A DNA stretch of 64,000 nt from Chloroflexota bacterium (lineage in GTDB: Bacteria; Chloroflexota; Anaerolineae; Anaerolineales; Anaerolineaceae). This document shows, piece after piece, positions 16,913-25,591 of the stretch (position 1 is its first letter; every line of letters starts with the position of its first letter). The DNA lies in assembly GCA_029548365.1 (NCBI GenBank), contig JAKPNN010000029.1:1-64000 (forward strand), read 5' to 3'. Both the position numbers and the translations under genes were made by a program. The notes under the pieces were generated by a model. That model made no database searches. It was not told the origin of the DNA and saw nothing but the letters and a program-made list of their open reading frames with translations.

Positions 16913-18844
16913 ATGTCACTGATCATCGCGTCTGACCTGGCCAAATCCTTCGGTCCCGATGATATCTTCGAAGGGATTTCGCTTTCCATCCCCCATGGGG
17001 CGCGTATCGCCATCGTAGGAGCAAACGGCGTGGGCAAGACCACTCTTCTGCGAATCCTGGTCGGGGAGGACTTTCCAAGTGCAGGTTCAGTTCAGCATGC
17101 CAGGGACCTGGCGATCGGGTACCTGCCGCAGGTCGCCACCCTGGGTAAAGAAGGCACCCTCTGGTCGCACTGCCTGGCGGTGTTTGAAGATCTCCTCGCC
17201 CTGCAGGATGAATTAGAAACCTGTGTGGCAGCAATGGCTGACCCCGAGCTGGCTGAAGGCGCTCTGACCCGCTACGGAAACCTGGAACAGGCGTTTGAAC
17301 AGCGCGGCGGCTATACCTACGAGGTGCACATCAAGCAAATCCTTTCCGGGCTGGGTTTTGATGAAAGAGATGTTCACCGACCGCTTGACCAGCTTTCGGG
17401 CGGGCAGCGTACGCGGGCGCTGCTAGCTACTGTCCTGTTAGAGAACCCGGATGTGATGATCCTGGACGAACCGACCAATCACCTCGACATCCAGTCTGTG
17501 GAGTGGCTGGAATCCTTCCTGAAGGATTGGGAAGGCGCCCTGGTGGTGGTATCTCATGACCGTTACTTCCTGGACCAGGTAGCCAACACAATCTGGGAAA
17601 TGACACCCGGTTTGGAGATTTATCGCGGCAACTACTCGGCATACCTGGCGCAGCGCGAAGAGCGTTACGCCCGCCGCCTGGCGGAATACGAAGCGCAGAC
17701 CGCCTTTATTGAAAAAGAGCAGGAATTCATCCGGCGGAATATCGCCGGGCAGAATACCAGCCAGGCCAAGGGCCGCCGGCGCCGCCTGGAGCGGTTGCTG
17801 GAAGATGCCCGTTTAGCCCCGCCGCCTAAAGAACCGCGCCGCATGCATATCAACTTAAAAACCCAGGGGCGTTCGGGGAACCTGGTGCTGCGCACTCACA
17901 ACTTGCAGGTCGGTTATCATGATGAGGGTCAGCCCCTGTTTGATTGCCCGGACCTGATTTTACAGCGCCAGGAATGCGCTGCGATCATTGGACCCAACGG
18001 GGCAGGAAAAACCACCTTCCTTAAAACCATTCTGGAAAAGACGCCGCCCTATTCTGGCAAGGTTCAGCTCGGTGCCAGCCTGGTGATTGGTTATTTTGCC
18101 CAGGCGCACGAAGAATTGGACCCCAACAGAACCCTCATGCAGGAGATCGAAGTGCTGGCACCGAATTTTCTTCCAGCCGAAGTGCGCAATTACCTGGCGC
18201 GCTTCCTGTTTACCGGCGACGATGTCTTTCGCAAGGTTGAGACCCTTTCCGGCGGGGAACGTGGTCGGCTGGCGCTGGCCAAACTCTCACTTTCGGATGC
18301 GAATTTGCTGCTGCTGGATGAGCCTACCAACCACCTTGATTTGCCCACCCAGGAAGTGCTTGAATCGGTGCTTTCGGACTTTTCCGGCACGATCATGCTG
18401 GTTTCCCATGACCGCTACCTGATTGACTCGCTGGGTTCGCAAATCTGGGAGGTTGAACCCCAGGGGCAAACCCTGCAGGTATTTCAGGGCTCTTACACGC
18501 AATTTAAGGCGCATAAACTCAAACTGCAGGAGGCAGGAGCGTTGCCAAGCCCGGACGGAGTGCCCAAATCCAGGTCTGCATCCACGACGGAGGCAGAGGG
18601 TCAGGCACGGGTCAAGCCGCTCTCAAAATTTGCCCGCAAACAGGTCCACGCCCGGATTGCAGAAATTGAGGCACTGCTTCACGCCCTGGAGCACGAGCAA
18701 TCCCTGCTGGTCAGGGCTCTGGAGACACCGCCCGCTGACCCGGCTGAAGTCCACCTTTTGGGTGAGCAGTACGTGAATGTTCAACAGCAGGTGGAGGCGC
18801 TGCTGGGGGAGTGGGCTGAGCTGGACGAAAAGTTGAATTATTGA
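16913..18844 (+). CDS. ABC-F family ATPase
   Basis: A 643-residue soluble ATPase with two ABC domains and no membrane segment. First domain: Walker A GANGVGKT (about 36-43), signature LSGGQRTR, Walker B ILDEPTNHLD. Second domain: GPNGAGKT (about 362-369), LSGGERGR, LLDEPTNHLD. The interdomain linker (about 240-310) is charged and helical as in ribosome-binding ABC-F factors. The last 80 residues form a probable coiled coil, as in Uup-type proteins. ABC-F proteins act on the ribosomal E site in translation regulation, rescue or antibiotic protection; which role applies here is not readable. Confidence 0.9.
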   Translation: MSLIIASDLAKSFGPDDIFEGISLSIPHGARIAIVGANGVGKTTLLRILVGEDFPSAGSVQHARDLAIGYLPQVATLGKEGTLWSHCLAVFEDLLALQDELETCVAAMADPELAEGALTRYGNLEQAFEQRGGYTYEVHIKQILSGLGFDERDVHRPLDQLSGGQRTRALLATVLLENPDVMILDEPTNHLDIQSVEWLESFLKDWEGALVVVSHDRYFLDQVANTIWEMTPGLEIYRGNYSAYLAQREERYARRLAEYEAQTAFIEKEQEFIRRNIAGQNTSQAKGRRRRLERLLEDARLAPPPKEPRRMHINLKTQGRSGNLVLRTHNLQVGYHDEGQPLFDCPDLILQRQECAAIIGPNGAGKTTFLKTILEKTPPYSGKVQLGASLVIGYFAQAHEELDPNRTLMQEIEVLAPNFLPAEVRNYLARFLFTGDDVFRKVETLSGGERGRLALAKLSLSDANLLLLDEPTNHLDLPTQEVLESVLSDFSGTIMLVSHDRYLIDSLGSQIWEVEPQGQTLQVFQGSYTQFKAHKLKLQEAGALPSPDGVPKSRSASTTEAEGQARVKPLSKFARKQVHARIAEIEALLHALEHEQSLLVRALETPPADPAEVHLLGEQYVNVQQQVEALLGEWAELDEKLNY

Positions 18845-18891
18845 ATTTTTTGGGTGCCCGGAAGAGCGCTCAGAAAAGCAACCGCAGTACA

Positions 18892-18978
18892 GTGAATGGT
18901 GAGTGGTGAGTGGGAATTCGATAACCTTGTACTGCAGTTACTTCCCGTTCTAAGCTCTAGGCTCTAAGTTCTAAGCTC
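18892..18978. repeat. Short tandem and direct repeats between genes
   Basis: Three 7-base units (GTGAATG, GTGAGTG, GTGAGTG) run from 18892 to 18912. Further on, TTCTAAGCTC occurs at 18948-18957 and again at 18969-18978 with related CTCTA units between. They lie between the ABC-F gene and the promoter of the peptidase gene and look like slippage products. Confidence 0.6.
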
Positions 18979-18997
18979 CATCCGCTACCTGCCCCTG

Positions 18998-19026
18998 TTG
19001 TCACATTTTTCTTATCCATGTATGAT
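18998..19026 (+). promoter_or_regulatory. Promoter of the secreted peptidase gene
   Basis: TTGTCA (18998-19003) and TATGAT (19021-19026) are separated by 17 bases. A TTGGAG ribosome binding site then lies just before the start at 19061, giving a leader of about 28 nt. Confidence 0.6.
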
Positions 19027-19060
19027 TAAGCACTGATGACCGAATAAGCTTGGAGATTTT

Positions 19061-21328
19061 ATGACCCGCAGGTTCATCCTGAGCTTTCTTTCAGCTTTGT
19101 TAATTCTCTTACTGGCTCCCCTGGTCCCGAGCGCTGAAGCCCAGACGCCCCTGGTGGCAGTGCGGGTTCCAGTTGCCGGGCAAGATATCTGGGCGCGCTC
19201 TGGAATTACTGGCGAGCTGATGATCGATTACGGCGCCTTCACCTGGGCGCTGGTCTCCCCCGCTGAATTGGTTGCGCTTGAGTCCGACGTTGACGCGCTT
19301 CAGGTTTACCCCAATCCCTACGCGCTCACCCTGGGTGGCGAGACCTTTGACCCCCTTCTCTCACCGCCGCACTTTAACCCGGAATTGAGCGTCCTTGCTG
19401 ACCCAGGTGAACCCCGTCTGCACCTGGTGCAATTTTATGGGCCGACCAGGAGTGGTTGGCTGTTGGAGCTTGAGGCGGCTGGACTGGAGATTGTTCAGTA
19501 CATTCACCCCTTTACCTACGTGGTATGGGGGACGGCGGATGCGCTGGATGCGCAAGCCCGGCAAGACTCCCTCCGCTGGACAGGCGACTACTTGCCAGCG
19601 TATGCATTGTTGCCCATGTACCGCACCCAAACGGCTGAGCCCGGGCGGGTGCGTATTCTGATCCACCCCGCGGCCGGGCTGGGAGAAACTTTGCAGGCAA
19701 TCGCAGCCCTGGGCGGGGTGCAGATAGAGGCGCAATCCGGCCTGGACCCGGTTTTTGACCTGGTCACCGTGACCCTGCCCGGAGCTCAACTGCCCGCAGT
19801 TGCAGCGCTGCCGGGCGTGTACACTGTGCAACCCGTGCCTACCGACGGCGGCGACCGTGGCGAGATGAGCAACCAGGTCAATGCCGGCAATGTCTTGAGC
19901 AATAACCACGCTTATTCTGGCTACCTGTCCTGGTTAGGACAGCTAGGGCTTTCCGGTGCGGGCGTGGTGATGGCCAACGTGGACAGCGGCATTGACCAGG
20001 ATCACCCGGACCTGGTTAACCGTGTGCTGCTCTGCAGCGGCTTGACCTGTGGGAATGATGCTGCCAGCCATCACGGCACCCACACCGCCGGTATTATGGC
20101 CGGGGATGGTTCCTCTGCTGTACAGGACAGCAACGGTTTTCTGCGCGGCCTGGGGATGGCGCCTGGCGCTATGCTGGTGGAACAATTGTATTCGCCCATT
20201 GACAGCGCTCCGGGCGGCATGTTAACCCTGATGACGCAGTCCTATCGCAATGGCGCGGTGATCTCCAATAATAGTTGGGGGCCTGGAAGCGAGCCCCTGG
20301 GCTATGATGTGGACACACGCCTGGTCGATGTCGGTGTGCGCGATGCCGATCCTGAACAGCCGGGCAACCAGCCCCTGACCTACGTGCTTTCAATCATGAA
20401 TGGATACGGCGGCACCTCTTCACAAGGAACGCCGGATGAAGCCAAGAACGTCTTCAGCGTGGGGTCTACGCTGATGCAGTACTCAACCGGCAGCCAGAAC
20501 CTGGAAATCAATAATCTGTCGGGAAACAGCGCCCACGGTCCTGCTCTGGATGGGCGCAACCTGCCCCTGATGGTCGCCCCGGGCTGCTACGTGGATTCGA
20601 GCACGCTGAATTCCAGGTATGGCATGATGTGCGGTACCAGCATGTCCGCCCCCCACGTCAGCGGTGCTGTAGCGCTGTTTTTTGAGGGGTACCGGGAGCA
20701 GTTCGGCTCAGATCCCAGCCCCGCACTGGTTAAAGCTGCATTCCTGCCTGTGGCATACGACCTGGCAGGACACCTTGACGCAGATGGCAAGGCGCTGGGT
20801 CATCCCTTTGACTCCAAACAGGGCTGGGGGCGCCTGAACCTCGCTGCTGTCCTCAATCCCCCGGGCGAGGTGTTGTATTTTGACCAGGAATATGTCTTTA
20901 CGGAAAGCGGGCAGACCTGGACGGTGGAGATTACCCTCAAGAATCCCGCGGATTTTTTACGCGCGATGCTGGCCTGGAGCGATGCCCCCGGGCATGGTTT
21001 GGGCGGCAATACCCCGGCCTGGGTTAATGATCTGGATTTGTCAATCGAGATTGATGGGCAGACCTACTATGGCAACAACTTCGGTGATGATGGTCTTTCC
21101 ACACCGGGCGGGACGCCGGATGGTAAAAACAACACTGAAGGGTTCTTCCTGGGCTCCCTGCCAGCCGGCACCTATACCCTGACAGTCACGGCGGCGAATA
21201 TCAGCGCTGACGGTGTTCCTAATTTTGGCAGCGACCTGGATCAGGACTTTGCGCTGGCGATCTATTTTGGCGAACTGCAGCCACCCCCGCCTGGTTACAG
21301 GTATTTTTTGCCCCTCTTTATTAATTGA
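19061..21328 (+). CDS. Secreted S8 family (subtilisin-like) serine peptidase
   Basis: A 755-residue exported peptidase. An N-terminal signal peptide (basic start, hydrophobic core residues 5-20, AEA-Q cleavage near 28) is followed by an N-terminal region to about residue 290. The subtilase domain has Asp308 (VDSGID), His338 (HGTHTAG), the oxyanion Asn in SNNSWG near residue 403, and Ser527 (GTSMSAP). A C-terminal beta-rich domain (about 600-740) resembles proprotein-convertase-type jelly rolls. The protein ends in a Pro-rich spacer and YRYFLPLFIN, a tail seen on many exported Chloroflexota proteins and possibly a sorting signal. It probably degrades extracellular protein. Confidence 0.92.
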   Translation: MTRRFILSFLSALLILLLAPLVPSAEAQTPLVAVRVPVAGQDIWARSGITGELMIDYGAFTWALVSPAELVALESDVDALQVYPNPYALTLGGETFDPLLSPPHFNPELSVLADPGEPRLHLVQFYGPTRSGWLLELEAAGLEIVQYIHPFTYVVWGTADALDAQARQDSLRWTGDYLPAYALLPMYRTQTAEPGRVRILIHPAAGLGETLQAIAALGGVQIEAQSGLDPVFDLVTVTLPGAQLPAVAALPGVYTVQPVPTDGGDRGEMSNQVNAGNVLSNNHAYSGYLSWLGQLGLSGAGVVMANVDSGIDQDHPDLVNRVLLCSGLTCGNDAASHHGTHTAGIMAGDGSSAVQDSNGFLRGLGMAPGAMLVEQLYSPIDSAPGGMLTLMTQSYRNGAVISNNSWGPGSEPLGYDVDTRLVDVGVRDADPEQPGNQPLTYVLSIMNGYGGTSSQGTPDEAKNVFSVGSTLMQYSTGSQNLEINNLSGNSAHGPALDGRNLPLMVAPGCYVDSSTLNSRYGMMCGTSMSAPHVSGAVALFFEGYREQFGSDPSPALVKAAFLPVAYDLAGHLDADGKALGHPFDSKQGWGRLNLAAVLNPPGEVLYFDQEYVFTESGQTWTVEITLKNPADFLRAMLAWSDAPGHGLGGNTPAWVNDLDLSIEIDGQTYYGNNFGDDGLSTPGGTPDGKNNTEGFFLGSLPAGTYTLTVTAANISADGVPNFGSDLDQDFALAIYFGELQPPPPGYRYFLPLFIN

Positions 21329-21623
21329 GAGCTGCCCGGTAAAGCGCAGGGCCTACAGTATTGACAAGAGCGCCACAAACGATGAAACCAGCATCACGGT
21401 TTAACTCGAATCGATCTCAAACACATCTGAAACGGCAAAATCATTCAGCCAGGCGGTTGTTTGTAATGGAAAGCCTTGTGACGCTGCTGGGCTGCCACTT
21501 CCCGCAACCCATGTCGCAGGGCTAATTTGACCCAGCCCGACCTCAGACCGAGGTGGTGGGAATCATCGCACCTGAAAATCCCGGCGCCGAATGGGTCTGC
21601 AGGGTGGTCATTATCCGTGAAGA

Positions 21624-22466
21624 TTAAGGCAGGTGGACAGCGTTCAGCGTTGAATTTTCCCACACCACCGGTGTCACACTCCCGGTTTCGCCCAGCAGGG
21701 GTAAGAGCATCGCCTCCAGGTTGGCGGACTCCCCGCTGGTGAAGAACTGCAGCCTGCCCGGAGCTTCTGCAGTGTTGAGCCAGCCATGTTCGTCCAGCAA
21801 ACGCTGAGTTTGACGGGCGATGGCTGGCGCAGGATCAATGGTGTGCACATCAGGACCGGTGATGTCCTGGATCAGGGGAATCACAAAGGGGTAGTGTGTG
21901 CAGCCCAGCACGATCGTATCGACATCCTCTGTCAGCATGGGTTGCAGCGCTGCTTCCAGGATGGCGCGGGTGGCAGGAGTCTCCAGCTCGCCCCGCTCAA
22001 TTTGCTCAACCAGGCCAGGACAGGTGTTTTGAAAGATCTGAATGCCCTGTGCGAAGCGGTTGACCAGGGCATGGTACATCTCACCGGCAAAGGTGGTGGG
22101 AGTAGCCAGCACGCCTACCCGCCCGGTCTGGGTCAGCGCGGCAGCGGGCTTGACCGCCGGCTCCATACCCACAAAGGGGATTTCAGGGTAACGCGAACGC
22201 AGATCGTGCAGTGCCACCGCGGAGGCGGTGTTGCAAGCGACCACGATCAGCTTAGCATCGTGAGACAACAAAAACTCCGTGATGCCAAAGGAAAAACCCT
22301 GGATGTCCTCCTTTTGACGTGGGCCGTAAGGGATATGCGCCTGGTCAGCCATGTAGAGAATGTGCTCTGCAGGCAGCAATTTACGCACAGCGCGCAGGAT
22401 TGACAGCCCTCCCACCCCGGAATCGAAGATGCCGATCGGCTTGTTGGACAGCACGTCAGTTTGCAT
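21624..22466 (-). CDS. murI: Glutamate racemase
   Basis: It interconverts L- and D-glutamate for peptidoglycan synthesis in the cytoplasm. The protein is 280 residues. The two catalytic cysteines are visible in VACNTAS (about residue 81) and LGCTHYPF (about 191), with the N-terminal IGIFDSGVGGLS substrate motif. ATG 22466 is chosen over upstream codons because it follows the -10 TACAAT by seven bases. The gene stands alone. The 295-base gap downstream (21329-21623) shows no gene or convincing terminator. Confidence 0.94.
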   Translation of the reverse strand: MQTDVLSNKPIGIFDSGVGGLSILRAVRKLLPAEHILYMADQAHIPYGPRQKEDIQGFSFGITEFLLSHDAKLIVVACNTASAVALHDLRSRYPEIPFVGMEPAVKPAAALTQTGRVGVLATPTTFAGEMYHALVNRFAQGIQIFQNTCPGLVEQIERGELETPATRAILEAALQPMLTEDVDTIVLGCTHYPFVIPLIQDITGPDVHTIDPAPAIARQTQRLLDEHGWLNTAEAPGRLQFFTSGESANLEAMLLPLLGETGSVTPVVWENSTLNAVHLP

Positions 22467-22473
22467 GGCGTCA

Positions 22474-22482
22474 ATTGTATCA
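22474..22482 (-). promoter_or_regulatory. Extended -10 promoter (leaderless) of murI
   Basis: Minus-strand TGA-TACAAT (hexamer 22479-22474) is seven bases before the murI ATG, with no Shine-Dalgarno between them. Confidence 0.5.
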
Positions 22483-22640
22483 CGGGGAGAAGACAGCAGA
22501 ATAACGAGAAAAACCAAATCAAACTTGCGTGGGTTTCAAAGCGGGGTGATGGCCATCAAGTTTTCATCAGCCGTCTGTCTCCTTATAAGTATTCACCTTT
22601 CACCGACCATCTTCCCATCAGCGCATCAAATAAATTGATG

Positions 22641-22646
22641 TATACT
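22641..22646 (+). promoter_or_regulatory. -10 hexamer near the start of the helicase-associated-domain gene
   Basis: TATACT lies nine bases before the ATG at 22656 with no ribosome binding site between. A -35 match is not evident. A leaderless or almost leaderless transcript is predicted. Confidence 0.45.
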
Positions 22647-22655
22647 CTACATACT

Positions 22656-24317
22656 ATGCCGGATTTAAAACATCGCCTGGGCACACAGGACCTCGGGTAT
22701 CTTGAGATCGTCGCTGAATTATGGGGCGTGGAGCTGACAGCGCCGGACGTCCGCCTCGCCCTGTCACCGTTGATTCGCGCCATGCTGGACCCGACCCTGC
22801 TGATCGAGATCATCGAATCGCTGCCAGGGGGTGCCCGCCGGGTGCTGAATACCCTGGTCGCAGAAGACGGTTGGCTGCCCTGGGCGCGCTTCAACCAGGA
22901 ATTCGGTCCCCTCCGCGAGGTTGGACCTGGCAGACGCGACCGTGAAAAACCATTTCTCGACCCGATCTCCCCGGCTGAAATCCTGTGGTACCGCGCCCTG
23001 ATCGGGCGCGATTTTCTCCGACGGGGTGGGGAACTTCAGGAATGCGCTTATATTCCCGATGACTTATTCGCCCTGATGCCGCCGGTGAAGCAAACAAAGC
23101 CCGGACCTCCGGGCAGAGCTGCCTCACCGGGCGAGACCTTGCACACCCTTCCGGTCACAGACCGCATCCTGGATCACACCTGTACATTACTGGCTGCCCT
23201 GCGCCTGGGCAACCCGCAACGCTCCCCCGCTGTGAAGATCTGGCGCCCCCCACTGCATGTGGTCCACGCCCTGCTGGGAGCTGTGAAATTAATCACCTCA
23301 GAAGAACAACCCGTCGCTGAAGATGCTCGTCCCTTCCTCGAAATGCCCCGGGCGGAGGCTCTGAATTGGTTGGTACGGGGCTGGCGCACCTCACACTTGT
23401 TTAACGAACTGCGCCTGGTGCCCGGCCTGGTCTGTGAAGGCGCCTGGCAAAACGATCCGGTGAGCACCCGCGAGCGCCTGCTTGCCTTACTCAGCGAGCT
23501 ACCTGAGGGCACCTGGTGGCACCTGGAATCCTTTGTTCAGGAGGTCTTCAAGCGGGCGCCAGATTTCCAGCGACCGGCAGGGGATTTTGACACCTGGTTG
23601 ATCCGCGATGCCCACAGCGGCGAGCCCCTGAACGGCATCCAGCATTGGGACCGGGTGGACGGCGCCCTGGTGCGCTACCTGATCACCGGGCCGTTGCACT
23701 GGCTTGGAATGATGGACCTGGCTGCACCCGCTGAAGGGCAGCCAGCAACGGCGTTTCGATTTTCTACCTGGGCAGAGCAGCTCCTTTTGGGGCTGCCGGT
23801 GACCCAATTGGCTGATGAAGATCAACTCGTGGGCGTCTTTTCAGATGGCAGGCTGTCTGCCAGTATCCATACCCTTCGCCTGGCGCGCTACCAGTTAGCC
23901 CGTTTTTGCCTGTGGATCGATGAAAACGAAACAGAATACATCTACCAGGTGTCCCCGGCCTCCCTGAAAGCCGCAGCCAGCCAGGGGCTGAAAATCGCCC
24001 ACCTGGAAATACTGCTGGACAAGTATGCTGAATCCACGCCGCCCAGCCTGGTGACTGCTTTGCGCCAGTGGGATAAAAAGGGCGGCCAGGCACGCATTCA
24101 GCCTGCAGTGATTTTGCGGGTGGAAACACCTCGCATCCTCCAGGTGCTGCGCGAGTCCCCTGCTGGGCGCTTCCTGGGCGATTCCCTCGGCCCCACCAGC
24201 GTGATCCTCAACCCGGGCACACAGGAAAAGGTGGCGGCAGCCCTGGCACGGTTGGGCTACCTGGCGGATATTGAATATTCCGAAACCTCGGATCCTGCGG
24301 ATGGACCCGGTTTATAA
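22656..24317 (+). CDS. Helicase-associated (Helicase_C_3/XPB N-terminal-like) domain protein
   Basis: A 553-residue protein. Its last 150 residues match the Helicase_C_3 (PF13625-type) domain often found near or fused to XPB-like helicases: YIYQVSPASLKAAASQGL, then a tandem of short helices with PPSLVTALRQWDKKGG (about 460-475) and VILNPGTQEKVAAALARLGYLADIE near the end. No Walker motifs are present, so it is not itself a helicase. The N-terminal part is rich in WH-like helices (LPGGARRVLNTLVAEDGWLPW). No XPB helicase is adjacent. Upstream in-frame codons to 22461 are discounted in favour of the promoter-proximal ATG. The role is unknown; DNA repair is possible. Confidence 0.7.
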   Translation: MPDLKHRLGTQDLGYLEIVAELWGVELTAPDVRLALSPLIRAMLDPTLLIEIIESLPGGARRVLNTLVAEDGWLPWARFNQEFGPLREVGPGRRDREKPFLDPISPAEILWYRALIGRDFLRRGGELQECAYIPDDLFALMPPVKQTKPGPPGRAASPGETLHTLPVTDRILDHTCTLLAALRLGNPQRSPAVKIWRPPLHVVHALLGAVKLITSEEQPVAEDARPFLEMPRAEALNWLVRGWRTSHLFNELRLVPGLVCEGAWQNDPVSTRERLLALLSELPEGTWWHLESFVQEVFKRAPDFQRPAGDFDTWLIRDAHSGEPLNGIQHWDRVDGALVRYLITGPLHWLGMMDLAAPAEGQPATAFRFSTWAEQLLLGLPVTQLADEDQLVGVFSDGRLSASIHTLRLARYQLARFCLWIDENETEYIYQVSPASLKAAASQGLKIAHLEILLDKYAESTPPSLVTALRQWDKKGGQARIQPAVILRVETPRILQVLRESPAGRFLGDSLGPTSVILNPGTQEKVAAALARLGYLADIEYSETSDPADGPGL

Positions 24318-24318
24318 T
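24313..24318 (+). promoter_or_regulatory. -10 hexamer overlapping the upstream stop codon
   Basis: TATAAT at 24313-24318 contains the TAA stop of the preceding gene and sits six bases before the ATG at 24325, with no ribosome binding site between. It predicts a leaderless mRNA, or else the sequence is chance and the gene is read by coupling. Confidence 0.45.
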
Positions 24319-24324
24319 CAACCC

Positions 24325-24798
24325 ATGCCAGAACTTCAATCCACACAGCATTCCCCCGACCGTTACCGGCGACCCAAGCGTTCCCTGCCGCTCATCCTGA
24401 TCGGGTTGGTTTTTGCCCTGTGGACTGTGTTGGGCTGGTTGCGGTTTTTCGGTGCCCTGGCGGAACGGGAGCTGATCCTGAGCCAGGTCGGCCCGGACAT
24501 CCATGCCTATTTGTTGCTGGCTGGCCTGGCCTGGGGATTGCTGGGGTTGCCCATTCTCTGGGCGCTGACCTTTCGGTCACATTGGGCGCCGATTGCCCTG
24601 CAGCCTGCCGCTGCGCTCTACCCGGCGCTGTACTGGCTGGAGCGCATATTGCTCTGGCGCGATCCTAACGCCCATCGAAACTGGACTTTGACGCTGCTCT
24701 TAACCGTTGCCTGGGGCGGGCTGACGTTTTGGGGGCTGCGCTCAGCACAAAGCAGCGGTTATTTTAGCCGTAAACACGACAACACTGGAGGTGGATGA
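24325..24798 (+). CDS. Membrane protein of unknown function
   Basis: A 157-residue protein with four predicted membrane helices: about residues 22-42 (LILIGLVFALWTVLGWLRFF), 60-82, 88-102 and 122-140. The N-terminal 20 residues are polar and the C-terminus is charged. Its stop overlaps the next start by one base (TGATG), so the two are translationally coupled. No family was recognised. Confidence 0.7.
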   Translation: MPELQSTQHSPDRYRRPKRSLPLILIGLVFALWTVLGWLRFFGALAERELILSQVGPDIHAYLLLAGLAWGLLGLPILWALTFRSHWAPIALQPAAALYPALYWLERILLWRDPNAHRNWTLTLLLTVAWGGLTFWGLRSAQSSGYFSRKHDNTGGG

Positions 24799-25406
24799 TG
24801 TCAGACCAGGAACGCGAAGTAAAATTCTATATCCAAAATTTGGAAGAGATGGCGGAGCGCCTGCAAGCATGCGGCGCCGACCTGGTTCGCCAGCGCACAT
24901 TTGAGCTCAACCTGCGTTTTGACACAGCCTTCCACGAGCTGCATAAAAGCGGACGCCTGCTGCGCTTGCGCCAGGATGACTGTGCCCGGGTGACGTTTAA
25001 AGGCAATGCTCACGTTGAAGGGGGCGTCATCGCCCGCACTGAACTTGAATTCACCGTGGATGATTTCGCCATGGCGCGCAGGCTGTTTGAAGCGCTGGAT
25101 TACCGGGTGGTGGTGTCCTACGAGAAGTACCGGCGGGTGTATCGGCTGGGAGATGTGGAGGTCGTGCTGGATGAGCTGCCCTTTGGTCATTTCCTCGAAA
25201 TTGAGGGGCCCACCAACGCCCTGATCGCAGGCGTGGCGCTGCTGCTGGGCCTGGACTGGTCGAGGGGCATTGCTACCAATTACCTGGGCTTGTTCGAGAT
25301 CGCCCGTTCAAAGAGGGGCTTTACCTTCAACGACCTGACCTTTGAAAACTTCCGTGGTCTGACCATTCAACCGGAGGATATGGGGGTAAGCCCCGCGGAT
25401 GAATAA
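24798..25406 (+). CDS. CYTH domain protein (class IV adenylate cyclase/thiamine triphosphatase-like)
   Basis: A 202-residue CYTH-fold protein, a tunnel enzyme that handles triphosphates with divalent metal. The ExExK signature is at the N-terminus (EREVKF, residues 5-10 from this start). Basic and acidic tunnel residues follow in LRLRQDD, RVTFKG, RTELEF and EKYRRVYRL, then VEVVLDELPFGHFLEIEG. It could be an inorganic triphosphatase, thiamine triphosphatase or adenylate cyclase; sequence does not decide. ATG 24798 is preferred over 24795 because GGAGG (24787-24791) is six bases away. It overlaps the membrane-protein gene by one base. Confidence 0.85.
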   Translation: MSDQEREVKFYIQNLEEMAERLQACGADLVRQRTFELNLRFDTAFHELHKSGRLLRLRQDDCARVTFKGNAHVEGGVIARTELEFTVDDFAMARRLFEALDYRVVVSYEKYRRVYRLGDVEVVLDELPFGHFLEIEGPTNALIAGVALLLGLDWSRGIATNYLGLFEIARSKRGFTFNDLTFENFRGLTIQPEDMGVSPADE

Positions 25407-25551
25407 GGGGTTGAATATATAAATCGGGTATTCATCCCCGGTGTTAATCAACTTTGTCCTGCGGTAAATCTGCATCAGCGCAGGCAACCTGGGCGAATGC
25501 CGGGCGGTAGGCAGGCGGAACCCCACGGGGGTATAATACCAAATTGCGCGT

Positions 25552-25584
25552 TTGACATACTAAATAAAACATTTGTGCTATAAT
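25552..25584 (+). promoter_or_regulatory. Promoter of uvrA (extended -10, leaderless)
   Basis: A consensus TTGACA (25552-25557) and TGC-TATAAT (hexamer 25579-25584) are 21 bases apart, longer than ideal and compensated by the extended -10. The ATG at 25592 is seven bases past the hexamer, so the mRNA should be leaderless. Confidence 0.6.
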
Positions 25585-25591
25585 TGGTTGA

